From assembly GCA_017613485.1 (NCBI GenBank), contig JAGADS010000225.1:1-14875 (forward strand): 14,875 bases of DNA. Reading direction: 5' to 3'. The DNA is from Treponema sp. (GTDB lineage: Bacteria > Spirochaetota > Spirochaetia > Treponematales > Treponemataceae). Both the position numbers and the translations under genes were made by a program. Shown here piece by piece: positions 1 through 9,118 of the stretch (position 1 is its first letter; each line of letters opens with the position of its first letter). A model generated the notes under the pieces. It saw only the letters and a program-made list of their open reading frames with translations. It was not told where the DNA came from and ran no database searches.

Positions 1-38
1 ATTATTCCTATATCATTTTGTCTTTTTTGCATGAATTT

Positions 39-536
39 TCAGGAAATGCGGAAAAGCTGCTCTATCTGCGGATGACGGACTACCATCACGGAGCAGTGTG
101 CAGAGCCTATAATCTCGCTGTCCTGTTTTCCAAGCATTCCATGCCTTACCATTTTGGAAACAGATGAATTGTCAACTCCGCCAAGTAAAATCAATTCTGC
201 CTTGTAGTCATCTGCGCTTGTTATGATCTCTGACCATACTGCACCGTATCTGATTTCGGTCTCGATTTTCACGCCCTTGGATTTTGCAAGTTTCTCGGCA
301 TAGGCCAAATCCTTACCGGCATCAAGCTGAAGGTCACTTTCTAGATTATGACTTTCATCCTTCATCAGGAATTTAGTTATCGTCAGTTTTTTTATTGAAT
401 CGGTGTCGACGACATACACGACTTTTACGCGGCACTTATATATCTTTGCCATGAGTATTGAATACATAAGCGCATTTAATGATGATCTGGATCCGTTGTA
501 TCCCACCACCACTTTTTGAAAAAGGCTCTTTATCAT
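39..536 (-). CDS. UspA-family universal stress protein, last gene of the V-ATPase operon
   Basis: 165 aa, a usual length for a single-domain universal stress protein. The N-terminal beta strand and first loop (VVVGYNGS, residues 9-16) match the family start, and the C-terminal strand SVMVVR is typical. UspA proteins are cytoplasmic dimers, some of which bind ATP through a G-x2-G-x9-G-(S/T) motif. Here the matching region reads GGVD (119-122) and later GK (136-137), so the canonical motif is degenerate and ATP binding is doubtful. The start ATG overlaps the stop of atpD (ATGA, 4 nt) and is preceded by AGAGGAAAG, so translation is probably coupled to the ATPase genes. Position at the end of the operon suggests a link to energy state or stress, but that is inference. 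Nothing resembling a terminator is seen in the 38 bases left before the window edge. Confidence 0.85.
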   Translation of the reverse strand: MIKSLFQKVVVGYNGSRSSLNALMYSILMAKIYKCRVKVVYVVDTDSIKKLTITKFLMKDESHNLESDLQLDAGKDLAYAEKLAKSKGVKIETEIRYGAVWSEIITSADDYKAELILLGGVDNSSVSKMVRHGMLGKQDSEIIGSAHCSVMVVRHPQIEQLFRIS

Positions 537-1159
537 TCTTTCCTCTGCTTGTTCTTCAGTGCTTTTAATACGAAAATATTGTCTCTCTCCCTTTCTTCCA
601 ACACCGACTCTATATAAGTAACGGTTGCTTTTGACTGAGGTATAACCATTTTATCCAGGGCATTTACACGGCGCTGCGTTTTCTTTACTTCCATTGCAAG
701 ACGCCACACAATCGTCCTTATGCTTGCCATCTGTGTCAAAAGAATAAGAAGCTCAAAGAATTCTTTCATTACCTGGTCGTTATCAGGAGAAGTTCCCAAA
801 AACGATGAGAACAGTTCTTTTTGCGGAAGATTTACTTCCAGTGTCTGAAAAGTGATCCCTGCTATGACGGCTTTTTTCTCCTCCATGTCGAATTTATAGT
901 CAACCGCATGGGCAATGCGCTCAACTCGGTCACCGCCCACGGACATAAGCATTCGCTTTAACGCAGGATATGCAGTCTCGATGCACTTGTCCATCTTTTT
1001 CTCAAGAAGCTTAACACGCTCAACAAGATGCATCAGCTCCATTACAAGGATTTCCCTTTTCTGCTCAAGAAGGTCATAGCCTTCCGTGCTTACTGCAAGC
1101 TGTTCCTTTATATAAAGAAGATTTGATTTTGTCGGGGCAAGATTCAGACGCTGGCTCAT
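533..1159 (-). CDS. atpD: V/A-type ATPase subunit D (central rotor shaft)
   Basis: 208 aa, the normal length for subunit D. The family signature at the N terminus is present: PTKSNLLYIKEQL (9-21), then GYDLLEQKR (27-35). The protein is mostly predicted helix, with long heptad-like stretches at both ends (about 10-65 and 130-200). These would form the antiparallel coiled coil that turns inside the A3B3 head; subunit F binds its side and the shaft sits on subunit C. The start ATG overlaps the stop of atpB by one base (TGATG) with GGAGG just upstream, and its own stop overlaps the usp start. Both overlaps indicate translational coupling. Confidence 0.96.
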   Translation of the reverse strand: MSQRLNLAPTKSNLLYIKEQLAVSTEGYDLLEQKREILVMELMHLVERVKLLEKKMDKCIETAYPALKRMLMSVGGDRVERIAHAVDYKFDMEEKKAVIAGITFQTLEVNLPQKELFSSFLGTSPDNDQVMKEFFELLILLTQMASIRTIVWRLAMEVKKTQRRVNALDKMVIPQSKATVTYIESVLEERERDNIFVLKALKNKQRKE

Positions 1160-2553
1160 CAGGCCTCCATTTCTTCTTCAGTTTTTGGAAGGTACTTGTC
1201 GATGTACTCATCCTTTATGCGGTACAGTTCCTCACGCGGCAGAATGCTCAGGATTTTCCATCCCAGATCAAGTGTCTGCTCAATAGAACGGTCCTCATAC
1301 TCACCCTGCGTAAAGAATTTCTTCTCTAGCTCCTCTCCGAATTTCAGATAGAGTTTGTCTATGTCAGAAAGCTCTTCCTCACCGATGATTGCGGCAAGAT
1401 TCCTGATTGACTTTACCTTTGAATACGATGCAAAGAGCTGGCTTGAGACCGCACTGTGATCCTCGCGTGTCATTCCCTCTCCTATTCCGTCCTTCATCAA
1501 ACGGCTAAGCGAAGGCAATGCACTTACCGGCGGATACATTCCCTTCTGTCCCATTTCCCTGTCAAGAACAATCTGTCCCTCGGTGATGTAGCCTGTAAGG
1601 TCCGGTATCGGATGACTTATGTCATCGTTTGGCATTGTAAGGATTGGAAGCTGTGTTATGGATCCCTCTGATCCCTGAATCCTACCTGCCCTCTCGTAAA
1701 GCTCAGCAAGGTCTGAGTAAAGATATCCAGGATAACCTTTTCTTCCAGGAACTTCACCGCGTGTAGTGGAGATCTCGCGCAAAGCCTCGCAGTAGTTTGT
1801 CATGTCCGTCATCACGACAAGGACATGCATGTTGCATTCAAACGCAAGGTATTCTGCGGCAGTAAGGGCACAGCGGGGAGTTATGATACGCTCAATAGAA
1901 GGTGCGTCTGCCAGTGACTGGAACATTACAACTTTGCTCAATACACCGCTTTCCTCAAATGTATGCTGGAAGAACTGCGCGACATCGTACTTGATTCCCA
2001 TGCCTGCAAAAACCATTACAAAGTCGCCGTCTGCATTCTTGAGCTTTGCCTGCCTGATTATCTGTGCCGCAAGCTTATTGTGCGCAAGACCGTTTCCGCT
2101 GAAAATCGGAAGTTTCTGACCGCGGATCAAAGTGTTCATTCCGTCAATCGAGGAAATTCCTGTCTGAATGAAATCCCTTGGATATACACGAGCAAAAGGA
2201 TTTATCGGGTTACCGTTTACGTTGAGTTTTTTGCTGGAGATAATCTCAGGATAGCCGTCAACCGGTTCACCAAGACCGTTGAAGATACGGCCAAGAAGAC
2301 CGCGACCCACACGAAGCTCAAGAGGCCTGTCAAGAAATTCAACTGAGGTGTCATTCAAGTCAAGGCCTGTCGTGCTTCCGAAAACCTGAACTATGGCTGT
2401 CTTCTCATCTATGTCGATAATGCGTCCTGTTTTTTTCTGTCCGTTCCTGTCACGAACATATACAACCTCATCATAAAATGAACCTGGAGTCCTCTGCACT
2501 GCTATAATCGGGCCGTCAACCTGTTCAAGACCTCTGTATTCAATTCCTTTCAT
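1159..2553 (-). CDS. atpB: V/A-type ATPase subunit B (non-catalytic head subunit)
   Basis: 464 aa from the ATG at 2553. A TTG two codons upstream (2559) is also open, but ATG with the GGGG just before it is the likelier start. The place of the P-loop is taken by [10 protein letters not shown] (151-160), the degenerate form that distinguishes B from the catalytic A subunit. Other family blocks are present: [26 protein letters not shown] and, near the C terminus, [18 protein letters not shown] alternates with A in the cytoplasmic hexamer and supplies the far side of each nucleotide site. The gene lies 9 nt after atpA and overlaps atpD by one base. Confidence 0.96.
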   Translation of the reverse strand: MKGIEYRGLEQVDGPIIAVQRTPGSFYDEVVYVRDRNGQKKTGRIIDIDEKTAIVQVFGSTTGLDLNDTSVEFLDRPLELRVGRGLLGRIFNGLGEPVDGYPEIISSKKLNVNGNPINPFARVYPRDFIQTGISSIDGMNTLIRGQKLPIFSGNGLAHNKLAAQIIRQAKLKNADGDFVMVFAGMGIKYDVAQFFQHTFEESGVLSKVVMFQSLADAPSIERIITPRCALTAAEYLAFECNMHVLVVMTDMTNYCEALREISTTRGEVPGRKGYPGYLYSDLAELYERAGRIQGSEGSITQLPILTMPNDDISHPIPDLTGYITEGQIVLDREMGQKGMYPPVSALPSLSRLMKDGIGEGMTREDHSAVSSQLFASYSKVKSIRNLAAIIGEEELSDIDKLYLKFGEELEKKFFTQGEYEDRSIEQTLDLGWKILSILPREELYRIKDEYIDKYLPKTEEEMEA

Positions 2554-2562
2554 ATCCAACCC

Positions 2563-4332
2563 CTACAGCGATGTCGTCCTGTACTGACGCTCAAGCTCAC
2601 CAAGCTGTTCCTCAAGCCTGCCTTCAAGTGAAGCAAGATCTTCCATCCTGTCATTTGCAACAACAGATTTTGCCCTGATTATCTCTGACCTGACCTGCAA
2701 TTCCGTAATCTTTAGAAGCGGACATCCTGCCTTTATAGCCTTTACCGCAAGCTCGTAGAATTTCATGATCAGCATAAGGAGTGCAATCTGTTTCTCAGGC
2801 ACAGAATACTGATCAATCTGGTCAAAAGCGTTCTGCTGCAGGAAACCGTTCTTTATCATTTCCGCCACAATCAGAATCAGGCGGTCATTCTCCGGAAGTG
2901 CATCTGCTCCGATAAGGCGTACAATCTGCTCCAGCCTCTGCTCTTTTTTAAGAAGCTCCAGTGCCTTAATCCTTATGTCAGCCCAGCGCGGATCAAGCTT
3001 GTCCCACCATCCCTTTACCTCGTCGGCATACTCAGAGTATGAGTCGATCCAGCCGATTGCAGGATAATGACGTGCGTTTGCAAGTTCCCTGTCCAATGCC
3101 CAAAAACAGCGGATAAAGCGTTTTGTATGCTGTGTCACAGGCTCAGAGAAATCACCGCCCGGAGGAGATACGGCACCGATAACAGAAACAGAACCCTCCT
3201 GACCACACAGGGAGAACACACGGCCTGCCCTTTCATAAAACTCTGCAAGACGTGTCGGTAAATATGCAGGGAAACCTTCCTCGGCAGGCATTTCCTCCAT
3301 GCGTCCCGAAAGCTCACGCAATGCCTCCGCCCATCTTGAGGTAGAGTCCGCCATAATCGCAACATGCATTCCCATGTCACGGTAATACTCAGCAAGCGTT
3401 ATGCCTGCATAAAGTGAGACCTCACGTGCCGCAACTGGCATATTGGATGTGTTTGCAATCAATATAGTGCGCTCCATCAGGGAACGTCCTGTACGCGGGT
3501 CAATGAGCTCCGGGAATTCCGTAAGAACATCTGTCATCTCGTTTCCACGCTCACCGCAGCCGATGTATACAATCAGGTCTGCATCACACCACTTTGCAAT
3601 GGCATGCTGGGTCATTGTCTTTCCTGTACCGAAACCGCCCGGAATCGCAGCAGTTCCACCCTTACTCAACGGGAAGAAAACGTCTATTACACGCTGTCCT
3701 GTTACAAGAGGCTCGGTTACCTCAAGTTTTTTTGCAAAAGGTCTGGGCTTACGCAAAGGCCAGTACTGTGACATGAATATTTTTTCACCTGCATCAGTCT
3801 CGGCAATCTGCTCATCAACTGTATAAGAGCCTGATCCCGCAAACGAAGAAAGTTTCTTTCCCCTTATGTCAGGCGGCACCATGATCTTGTGTATGATTGA
3901 ACCTGTTTCCTGAACAGTACCAAGCACCATTCCCGGTTTTATATCAGTTCCCGCATCTATGTTTTCTGCGGCGGTAAAATCCCATTTTTTGTCAGGGTCC
4001 AATGCCTCAGTCCTCTGTCCTGGTGTAAGAAAGGCATTTCCTGACTCAAACATTTTCTTAAGTGGCCGCTGTATGCCATCGTAGATTGTTCCTACAAGAC
4101 CTGGTCCAAGCTTTAGTGAAAGAGGTCTTCCGCTTGCAACGACTTCCTCGCCTATTCCCATGCCGGAGTCATCCTCATAGACTTCTATTGTTGCAGTTCC
4201 CTTTTCCTGACTGATTATTTCACCGATGAGTTTTTTATTTCCAACGTCAACAAGCTCGTAAAGACCGCAGCCTTCCATTCCGGAGGCATAGACAATTGGT
4301 CCGGAGATGCGTGTTATTTTTCCACTAATCAT
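2563..4332 (-). CDS. atpA: V/A-type ATPase catalytic subunit A
   Basis: 589 aa, the normal size for V/A-type A subunits and longer than F-type beta because of the extra domain near residues 110-190. The Walker A loop is GGFGTGKT (232-239). The catalytic glutamate block is GERGNEM (260-266) and the Walker B region is [13 protein letters not shown] (328-340). [13 protein letters not shown] begins at residue 389. All key catalytic residues are present, so the enzyme should hydrolyse or make ATP in the cytoplasm, coupled to ion movement through I and K. The ATG overlaps the stop of atpE (ATGA), with GGGAGGG eight bases before it. Confidence 0.98.
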   Translation of the reverse strand: MISGKITRISGPIVYASGMEGCGLYELVDVGNKKLIGEIISQEKGTATIEVYEDDSGMGIGEEVVASGRPLSLKLGPGLVGTIYDGIQRPLKKMFESGNAFLTPGQRTEALDPDKKWDFTAAENIDAGTDIKPGMVLGTVQETGSIIHKIMVPPDIRGKKLSSFAGSGSYTVDEQIAETDAGEKIFMSQYWPLRKPRPFAKKLEVTEPLVTGQRVIDVFFPLSKGGTAAIPGGFGTGKTMTQHAIAKWCDADLIVYIGCGERGNEMTDVLTEFPELIDPRTGRSLMERTILIANTSNMPVAAREVSLYAGITLAEYYRDMGMHVAIMADSTSRWAEALRELSGRMEEMPAEEGFPAYLPTRLAEFYERAGRVFSLCGQEGSVSVIGAVSPPGGDFSEPVTQHTKRFIRCFWALDRELANARHYPAIGWIDSYSEYADEVKGWWDKLDPRWADIRIKALELLKKEQRLEQIVRLIGADALPENDRLILIVAEMIKNGFLQQNAFDQIDQYSVPEKQIALLMLIMKFYELAVKAIKAGCPLLKITELQVRSEIIRAKSVVANDRMEDLASLEGRLEEQLGELERQYRTTSL

Positions 4333-4967
4333 AACGAAAGCCCTCCCGCAAAGAGAGCCTCAGACAGCTCCATTTTTTTGTCATCAAGTATTTCCTTTAC
4401 CCTTTCCTTTAGCGTAAGCCTGCATTTGACAGAACCATCCTCTGTAATCAGCATTACACCGTCCTCAAAATCAAATCCAGGAAGAGCATCCTCATCGATG
4501 GTAGTTTTCGTATAATTGTCCACTGACATAAGCTGAACGCCAAGCGATGACTCAAGCATTTTTCTCGCAGAATCCAGAGGCAGCGCCAGTACATAAGCAT
4601 GAACTTTTCTTCCGTCAAGAACAGGTATTGCACGCTTTACCATTGAGGCAACAACATCAAGTCGTTTCTGAACACCGGCTTTCTCGAAATATCCGTTGAC
4701 AGCCTTTAGGAGCGAATCATTTACAAATGAGACAAGATACCTTTCCTTTTCAAGAGGCAGGGATGCTTCTGTATTTTTTTTGAATGCAGCAAGCAGTGTA
4801 TCCTGTGTTTCCTGAGCCTGTTTCAATGCTTCCTGAACACGGTTATCCACATCGGAGAGAAGTGACGCGCACATTTCTTCCGCCCTCTGCAAAATACGCT
4901 CTGATTTTTTTCTGGCATCGGAGATTATCTCATTATCCAAAGCCTGTGTCGAACGCAATTCTTCCAT
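4329..4967 (-). CDS. atpE: V/A-type ATPase subunit E (peripheral stalk)
   Basis: 212 aa. The N-terminal half (about 10-65) is a charged, alanine- and glutamine-rich helix fitting the right-handed coiled coil that E forms with the G/H stalk subunit. The C-terminal globular part includes [20 protein letters not shown] (170-189), matching the family block that docks on the top of subunit B. The E/H pair holds the A3B3 head still against rotor torque. The gene follows the F subunit after 45 nt, with AGGAAG upstream of the ATG, and overlaps atpA by 4 nt. The name here is V-type; it is unrelated to F-type atpE, the c subunit. Confidence 0.92.
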   Translation of the reverse strand: MEELRSTQALDNEIISDARKKSERILQRAEEMCASLLSDVDNRVQEALKQAQETQDTLLAAFKKNTEASLPLEKERYLVSFVNDSLLKAVNGYFEKAGVQKRLDVVASMVKRAIPVLDGRKVHAYVLALPLDSARKMLESSLGVQLMSVDNYTKTTIDEDALPGFDFEDGVMLITEDGSVKCRLTLKERVKEILDDKKMELSEALFAGGLSL

Positions 4968-5012
4968 AAAATCACACTTCCTAAATACGCTTACGAAAAA
5001 AGCCGTGATGTC

Positions 5013-5348
5013 CTAGACTTGAATTCCAAGAGCCTCACGAATTGAATCGGTAAGATTTTTCCGTCCGGGTAAATGCCCCTGCAGTCCGGGTACTTCAACT
5101 ATAAGAGGAGTCTTTCCGGTTTTCTGCCATGCGACAACCTGCGTCTCAAGCATGTCTGCCACATCCTCCGTGAGTATGAGCACTTTAGGCCTGTCTTTCT
5201 CCGCCGGTCCCGCAACCTTAGATGACTGTCCTGTCATAAGAAGAAATGCATCAAGGGCATCATCTTTCTTGTTGGCAACAGCTCCAGGAACACCGACCAG
5301 CCTGAAGGCAAGATAGAGCTCACGTTCCCCGATAAAATAATATTCCAC
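5013..5348 (-). CDS. atpF: V/A-type ATPase subunit F (rotor accessory)
   Basis: 111 aa. It fits the small CheY-like fold of subunit F: an N-terminal strand EYYFIGERE, a helix with LAFRLVGVPG, a central strand PKVLILTEDVAD, and a strand LIVEVPG followed by a C-terminal amphipathic helix (DSIREALGI). F binds the D shaft and in related enzymes modulates ATP hydrolysis. The start codon is GTG at 5348, preceded by AGGGA. The gene is 18 nt after the K subunit gene. The name is V-type usage and not the F-type b subunit. The assignment rests on fold-like pattern, length and place between K and E. Confidence 0.88.
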   Translation of the reverse strand: MEYYFIGERELYLAFRLVGVPGAVANKKDDALDAFLLMTGQSSKVAGPAEKDRPKVLILTEDVADMLETQVVAWQKTGKTPLIVEVPGLQGHLPGRKNLTDSIREALGIQV

Positions 5349-5366
5349 GGAAAATCCCTACTTTGC

Positions 5367-5711
5367 TTACATCAAGATGATAAACAGTGCTACAAGGAAT
5401 CCCCAGAGGCAGATACCCTCAGCAAGACCTACGAACGGCAATGCCTTACCAGAAAGCTCTGCATTCTCGCTCATGGCACCCATAGCAGCCGCACCGATTT
5501 TTCCTACAGCCATACCGCCGCCGACACATGCAATACCGACTGCAAGAGCCGCTGCAATGTATTTGATTGCAGAAGAAGAACCTGAGTCCTTTGCCTGTTC
5601 CTCGACCACCGTATTCTGCTCAGATGAAGACTGGGCACTGACGGCACTTACCGAAATCACGGCCATAAGAACCGCTACGATAAAAACTCTTCTTTTCAAA
5701 AAAGATTTCAT
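5367..5711 (-). CDS. atpK: V/A-type ATPase subunit K (rotor-ring proteolipid) with signal peptide
   Basis: 114 aa. Residues 1-26 look like a cleavable signal peptide: KRR, a hydrophobic core, and cleavage after VSA at Gln27. A serine/glutamate-rich linker (27-48) comes next. The ring hairpin consists of a glycine/alanine-rich helix (51-80, GGGMAVGKIGAA), a polar loop and a second helix (91-113). The ion-carrying glutamate is Glu98 in GLAEGICLWG. Unlike Na+-binding rings, the first helix has no glutamine near the carboxylate and Glu98 is followed by glycine rather than Ser/Thr, which suggests H+ coupling (inference). This is a single-hairpin (8-kDa-like) form. The gene is preceded by the widest gap in the ATPase cluster (66 nt) and a strong GAGGTG site, consistent with a need for many copies per enzyme. 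Confidence 0.93.
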   Translation of the reverse strand: MKSFLKRRVFIVAVLMAVISVSAVSAQSSSEQNTVVEEQAKDSGSSSAIKYIAAALAVGIACVGGGMAVGKIGAAAMGAMSENAELSGKALPFVGLAEGICLWGFLVALFIILM

Positions 5712-5777
5712 AAAAACACCTCTATATAAGTCATATATAATAAATCATCAAAGATGAATCATTTAAGATTTAATCAT

Positions 5778-7763
5778 TCATGCTTTAAGTGCATTGTACT
5801 TGAATGCAAAAGGCTTGAATTCACGTCCTGTCTCGTTGAAGAACTTGCTGAAGAACTCGTAGTACTGAAGACGTATGACCTGAATCGCGACTATCATTCC
5901 CTCAAGAACGATGACAATTGCATTACCAACAATGCTTATGGCAATACCGCCTGCAACAGGAGCTATACCCACCATCTTTTCTATAATATATCCCAAGACC
6001 GCATGGGCCAGTGCAAATGCACCCACGCGAAGGAAGCTTACGGTATTTGAAAGATATGAGGAGAAAACCTCTATGATTTCAACTATGCCTGATATTATCG
6101 CACTGAACACACCGTTCTCAAGGACAGGATATTCTTTTTCCACCGCACGGGAAATAGGCTCCCCGAATGCAGTGAGCAAAAGCGTTGTTCCTATGATAAT
6201 CCAGTCATAGATTGCAGGACTGTGATTGAAGAATGCAATGCGCAGAGCAAATGCAATGACATACCAGAAGAACACGGCACCCGTGATGCCTGTCTTTCCG
6301 AATATTGCACGGCCCGGGCGATGCAGCGAGAACTGATTTATGATGTTGATTACAAGACCTGTTGAGTTGATTATAAAGCCCACTCCGACAGTAAATCCAA
6401 AGAAGGTAAACATCCTCTTGATTGACTCTGAGGAACCGGAAGGCATCATCGGAAGAATCTGATTCCTTGGCTCACCGAAAAGCCCCGTAACCCATCTTGA
6501 GAATGGAGCAAGTATCTCCTCGTTTGTAAAGAACTCTCCAGTTAAAAGACCCATTATCGTGGAGCTGACTCCTATTGCGATGAACACAGGTGCGAATTTT
6601 TCCCAGCCGCCGATTTTCACTTTTTTAGCCGCCATAAGAATGCCAAGAAGAAGGAACACAAGTCCCTGTCCTGCATCCCCGAACATGATTCCGAAAAGAA
6701 CCGTAAAGAACAGTGCAACAAAAGGAGTAGGATCAACAGTACCGTAAAGAGGAGAACCGTAGCTGAATATCATGCGCTCAAATGATGAGACTATTTTTCC
6801 ATGCCTCAGCTGAACAGGAACCTGCTCCGCGCCAGAGATGACAGTGGCAACTTCCTCAGGCCTGTAAAGACGGATGCCTATGCGTTTCTCTGTCAGGACA
6901 TCAAGATCAGCCGTCATTTTCTCCGTAAGGCATGTGGGAACCCATCCGTTTATGCGGTATACGAATTCAGTTGACTCAAGCTTGTTCTGAATGTCGTAAA
7001 TCTGGCTGTCAACGGAATAAAGCTCAAGCAGGCGGATTATGCTGTCCTTGTGTGTCTCGGCGTAGTTCTTGCGCTCAACCTGAATTTCCTCAAGAGTTTT
7101 CTCTGCCTCAAGTTTCTGTCTTTTAAGAGAGACCATAGCATCCTCAGGGATTCCCTTGAAATCCTTTGGAACCTGAATCTCCACGAAATCACACTTCTTT
7201 AATTCCGTATCAACTGCAAAACGTGCCTTCTTTGAGCATGCCACAAGAATCCTGCTGTTGTCCTCTCCAAGGCGAACCACAGTTGCACGGCTTCCGATTG
7301 ATGCCTGAAGAAAATCAAAATTCTCCGGGGGAATTTTTCCAATCCTCATCGTAAGGAAAGAAAGGGATTCAAGCTCGGAATATGACACCTTAAGATTGGA
7401 GAATGCAAGTGCCTCTGTTATTGCCTGGTCTATTTTCTTTAGTTCCTCGGCTGCGGTAAGCTCCCTCTCGTGAATCTGCTCGACTTCCGCGATAACCTGC
7501 ATGGCCTCGTCTTCATCCTGTGGATTCGGAATGTCGATTTCTCCCACATAGTCATCGATATCCTGAATCGAAAGGTCTGCCCTTGCCTGCTCCAGCCTGT
7601 TGAATATGTCTTTTTCCGGGTTAAGCTTTTCTCCATCGGGAATGGCAGCCAAATTATCCTGAAACTGGAACTGTCCCATTTTTCCAAGATATTTTAAAAC
7701 CTGATGCAAGTCTTCCCTGTAAATCATAAGTTCTACAAGACGCATCTGTGTCGTTCTAGCCAT
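5778..7763 (-). CDS. atpI: V/A-type ATPase subunit I (membrane stator, ion half-channels)
   Basis: 661 aa from the ATG at 7763, which has GGAGG six bases upstream and overlaps the stop of the C gene by 8 nt. An in-frame ATG at 7787 would add eight residues but has a worse context. The cytoplasmic N-terminal half (1-about 340) is rich in coiled-coil helix. About seven or eight membrane segments follow, near 346-378 (two), 391-408, 452-478, 494-514, 520-534, 553-600 and 605-632. The essential arginine facing the ring is Arg579 in SFLRVGAFALAHAVLG. The C-terminal RLQYYEFFSKFFNETGREFKPF block, typical of the family, begins at 631. The subunit provides the ion path across the inner membrane. Confidence 0.97.
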   Translation of the reverse strand: MARTTQMRLVELMIYREDLHQVLKYLGKMGQFQFQDNLAAIPDGEKLNPEKDIFNRLEQARADLSIQDIDDYVGEIDIPNPQDEDEAMQVIAEVEQIHERELTAAEELKKIDQAITEALAFSNLKVSYSELESLSFLTMRIGKIPPENFDFLQASIGSRATVVRLGEDNSRILVACSKKARFAVDTELKKCDFVEIQVPKDFKGIPEDAMVSLKRQKLEAEKTLEEIQVERKNYAETHKDSIIRLLELYSVDSQIYDIQNKLESTEFVYRINGWVPTCLTEKMTADLDVLTEKRIGIRLYRPEEVATVISGAEQVPVQLRHGKIVSSFERMIFSYGSPLYGTVDPTPFVALFFTVLFGIMFGDAGQGLVFLLLGILMAAKKVKIGGWEKFAPVFIAIGVSSTIMGLLTGEFFTNEEILAPFSRWVTGLFGEPRNQILPMMPSGSSESIKRMFTFFGFTVGVGFIINSTGLVINIINQFSLHRPGRAIFGKTGITGAVFFWYVIAFALRIAFFNHSPAIYDWIIIGTTLLLTAFGEPISRAVEKEYPVLENGVFSAIISGIVEIIEVFSSYLSNTVSFLRVGAFALAHAVLGYIIEKMVGIAPVAGGIAISIVGNAIVIVLEGMIVAIQVIRLQYYEFFSKFFNETGREFKPFAFKYNALKA

Positions 7764-8778
7764 TATAAACCTCCGAGACTCCGGCAACCGTAAGGGCTTC
7801 CTCTACCGGAGAATGTAAGCGCAGGCATTCACAGGCCGTGCGGATATTGTTAAGCTCATGCTGCTTGATTATGTAAAAGCATACGACAGGGCACACAGTA
7901 AACGGATATTTATGGAACATCCGGTATGCTTTTTGAACATATTCCCTTTTGTACGCATTTGAAATCCAGCGCGGATCAATGCTCCAGAGTCCGCCTTCTT
8001 CACCGGGATTTAAAAGTCCTGCATAAGTCCAGTCCTTCCACTGCTCCCATGAATCCGTATCCCAGTCAAGTGTCTTTATTGCCATGGAAACCAAATCAAG
8101 TTTTCCGGTCTTATCATAGACAAGATGTTTTTTAATTTCCTCACTGTCCATGTCGTAAAAAAGCCTCAGACGGAGTGACCACAACACATTCTCAATCTGG
8201 AATTTCTCCTCAAAGAGACTTAGGATTGCCTTTTCACCAGCCGTGTTGATTTGATTTGCAGACCTGAAGAGCTCCTCCACGAACTGACAGTCAAGACGGT
8301 AATCATCCTCCTGCTGCTCCTGAATCGTGGGAACCGTGTCATACCAGGAAAGCGGAGTGTTTGCAGTCATCGCCTTTATGTCCGGCCATTTGTCATAGTT
8401 CACAATGTTGAACGGCCTTGTATCGGCAATCGCAGGCATCTCCTTTTCGTTAAAGCAAAGGGCTGCTCCTATTTCCTTTATGTTGTCATAATCATAAAAA
8501 TGAAGGAGGGCCAGAAGAACCGGTGCGGGTTTCTCGTATGTTGCGACAAGCTTTTTATACTCCGACACAAAACGGCGCTGTGCATTGCTTTCTAGCTCTC
8601 GGGCAAGAAGGGCTTCCGGTATGGCAGGAACCTCAGACTTAAAAACAAGAGTCCACAAATCCTGCAGGGAATGTACGGTGAACAGTTCTGAGGCACGTTT
8701 GCCTACAAAGGAGCGGGCAAGTATACCGCTGATACGAGCATACACATAACAATCCGCAGCACCCTTATCCATCGCCAT
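7756..8778 (-). CDS. atpC: V/A-type ATPase subunit C (AC39/d family, rotor-to-ring adaptor)
   Basis: 340 aa, near the usual length for the C/d family. The N terminus YVYARISGILARSF (11-24) and the C-terminal segment containing CFYIIKQHELNNIRTACECLRL (ending near residue 321) resemble the repeated helical bundles of this funnel-shaped protein, which plugs the K ring and receives the D/F shaft. Some spirochaete ATPase clusters carry a DUF2764 gene instead; the YVYAR start and NNIR motif favour true subunit C. The ATG at 8778 has AGGA eight bases upstream, and the gene lies 10 nt after the H gene. Overall similarity appears moderate, so this is the least obvious core subunit apart from H. Confidence 0.82.
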   Translation of the reverse strand: MAMDKGAADCYVYARISGILARSFVGKRASELFTVHSLQDLWTLVFKSEVPAIPEALLARELESNAQRRFVSEYKKLVATYEKPAPVLLALLHFYDYDNIKEIGAALCFNEKEMPAIADTRPFNIVNYDKWPDIKAMTANTPLSWYDTVPTIQEQQEDDYRLDCQFVEELFRSANQINTAGEKAILSLFEEKFQIENVLWSLRLRLFYDMDSEEIKKHLVYDKTGKLDLVSMAIKTLDWDTDSWEQWKDWTYAGLLNPGEEGGLWSIDPRWISNAYKREYVQKAYRMFHKYPFTVCPVVCFYIIKQHELNNIRTACECLRLHSPVEEALTVAGVSEVYNG

Positions 8779-8788
8779 TTCAGTTTTC

Positions 8789-9094
8789 CTACGAGGAAAG
8801 AGATGTTTCCAAAAGTGAGTTGAATGCCTCTACGTCCACCTTTACAGATGAAAGTGAGTCTTTGTAGGAATCAAGTGATGTCTCACGGTTGTCGGTTATT
8901 TCTTTTCTTGCAAGCTGAACTTTTTCTTCTATTTTTTTTACGGCTTCTGAATACAGGCTCTTGAACTGTGCGTCTGCCTGTGTCTTTGCAGAGGCTATTT
9001 TCTCATCTGCCTGAGTCTGAGCGGCTACAAGCGTCTTGGAAGCTTCCCGTTCAATCTCCAGCAAATGCTCTATAACATCCATTTCCTGACTCAT
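8789..9094 (-). CDS. atpH: V/A-type ATPase subunit H/G (peripheral stalk coiled coil)
   Basis: 101 aa, almost entirely heptad-patterned helix rich in Ala, Glu, Gln and Lys (for example EREASKTLVAAQTQADEKI and KKIEEKVQLARKEI). It has no membrane segment or signal peptide. Length, composition and place as the first ATPase gene match the G/H subunit that pairs with E in the outer stalk. Coiled coils are easy to mis-assign on sequence alone, so context carries much of the weight. The gene starts 24 nt after the PTS EIIA gene, with AGGGG upstream of the ATG. Confidence 0.8.
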   Translation of the reverse strand: MSQEMDVIEHLLEIEREASKTLVAAQTQADEKIASAKTQADAQFKSLYSEAVKKIEEKVQLARKEITDNRETSLDSYKDSLSSVKVDVEAFNSLLETSLSS

Positions 9095-9118
9095 AGAATG
9101 CCCCTAGCAAAAAAAATC

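Noticed and set aside
1..32. Possible start of another minus-strand gene (ATG at 32, open to the window edge)
   Set aside because: Only ten codons are visible and no ribosome site precedes the ATG, so it cannot be supported.
3443..3826. 127-codon plus-strand open frame inside atpA
   Set aside because: Antisense shadow of a highly conserved ATPase gene with no recognisable product.
5716..5744. Internal promoter before atpK (TTGATG, 17 bases, TATATA on the minus strand)
   Set aside because: Matches are weak in AT-rich DNA, and the start would fall at or beyond the ribosome site of atpK, so it could not serve the gene.
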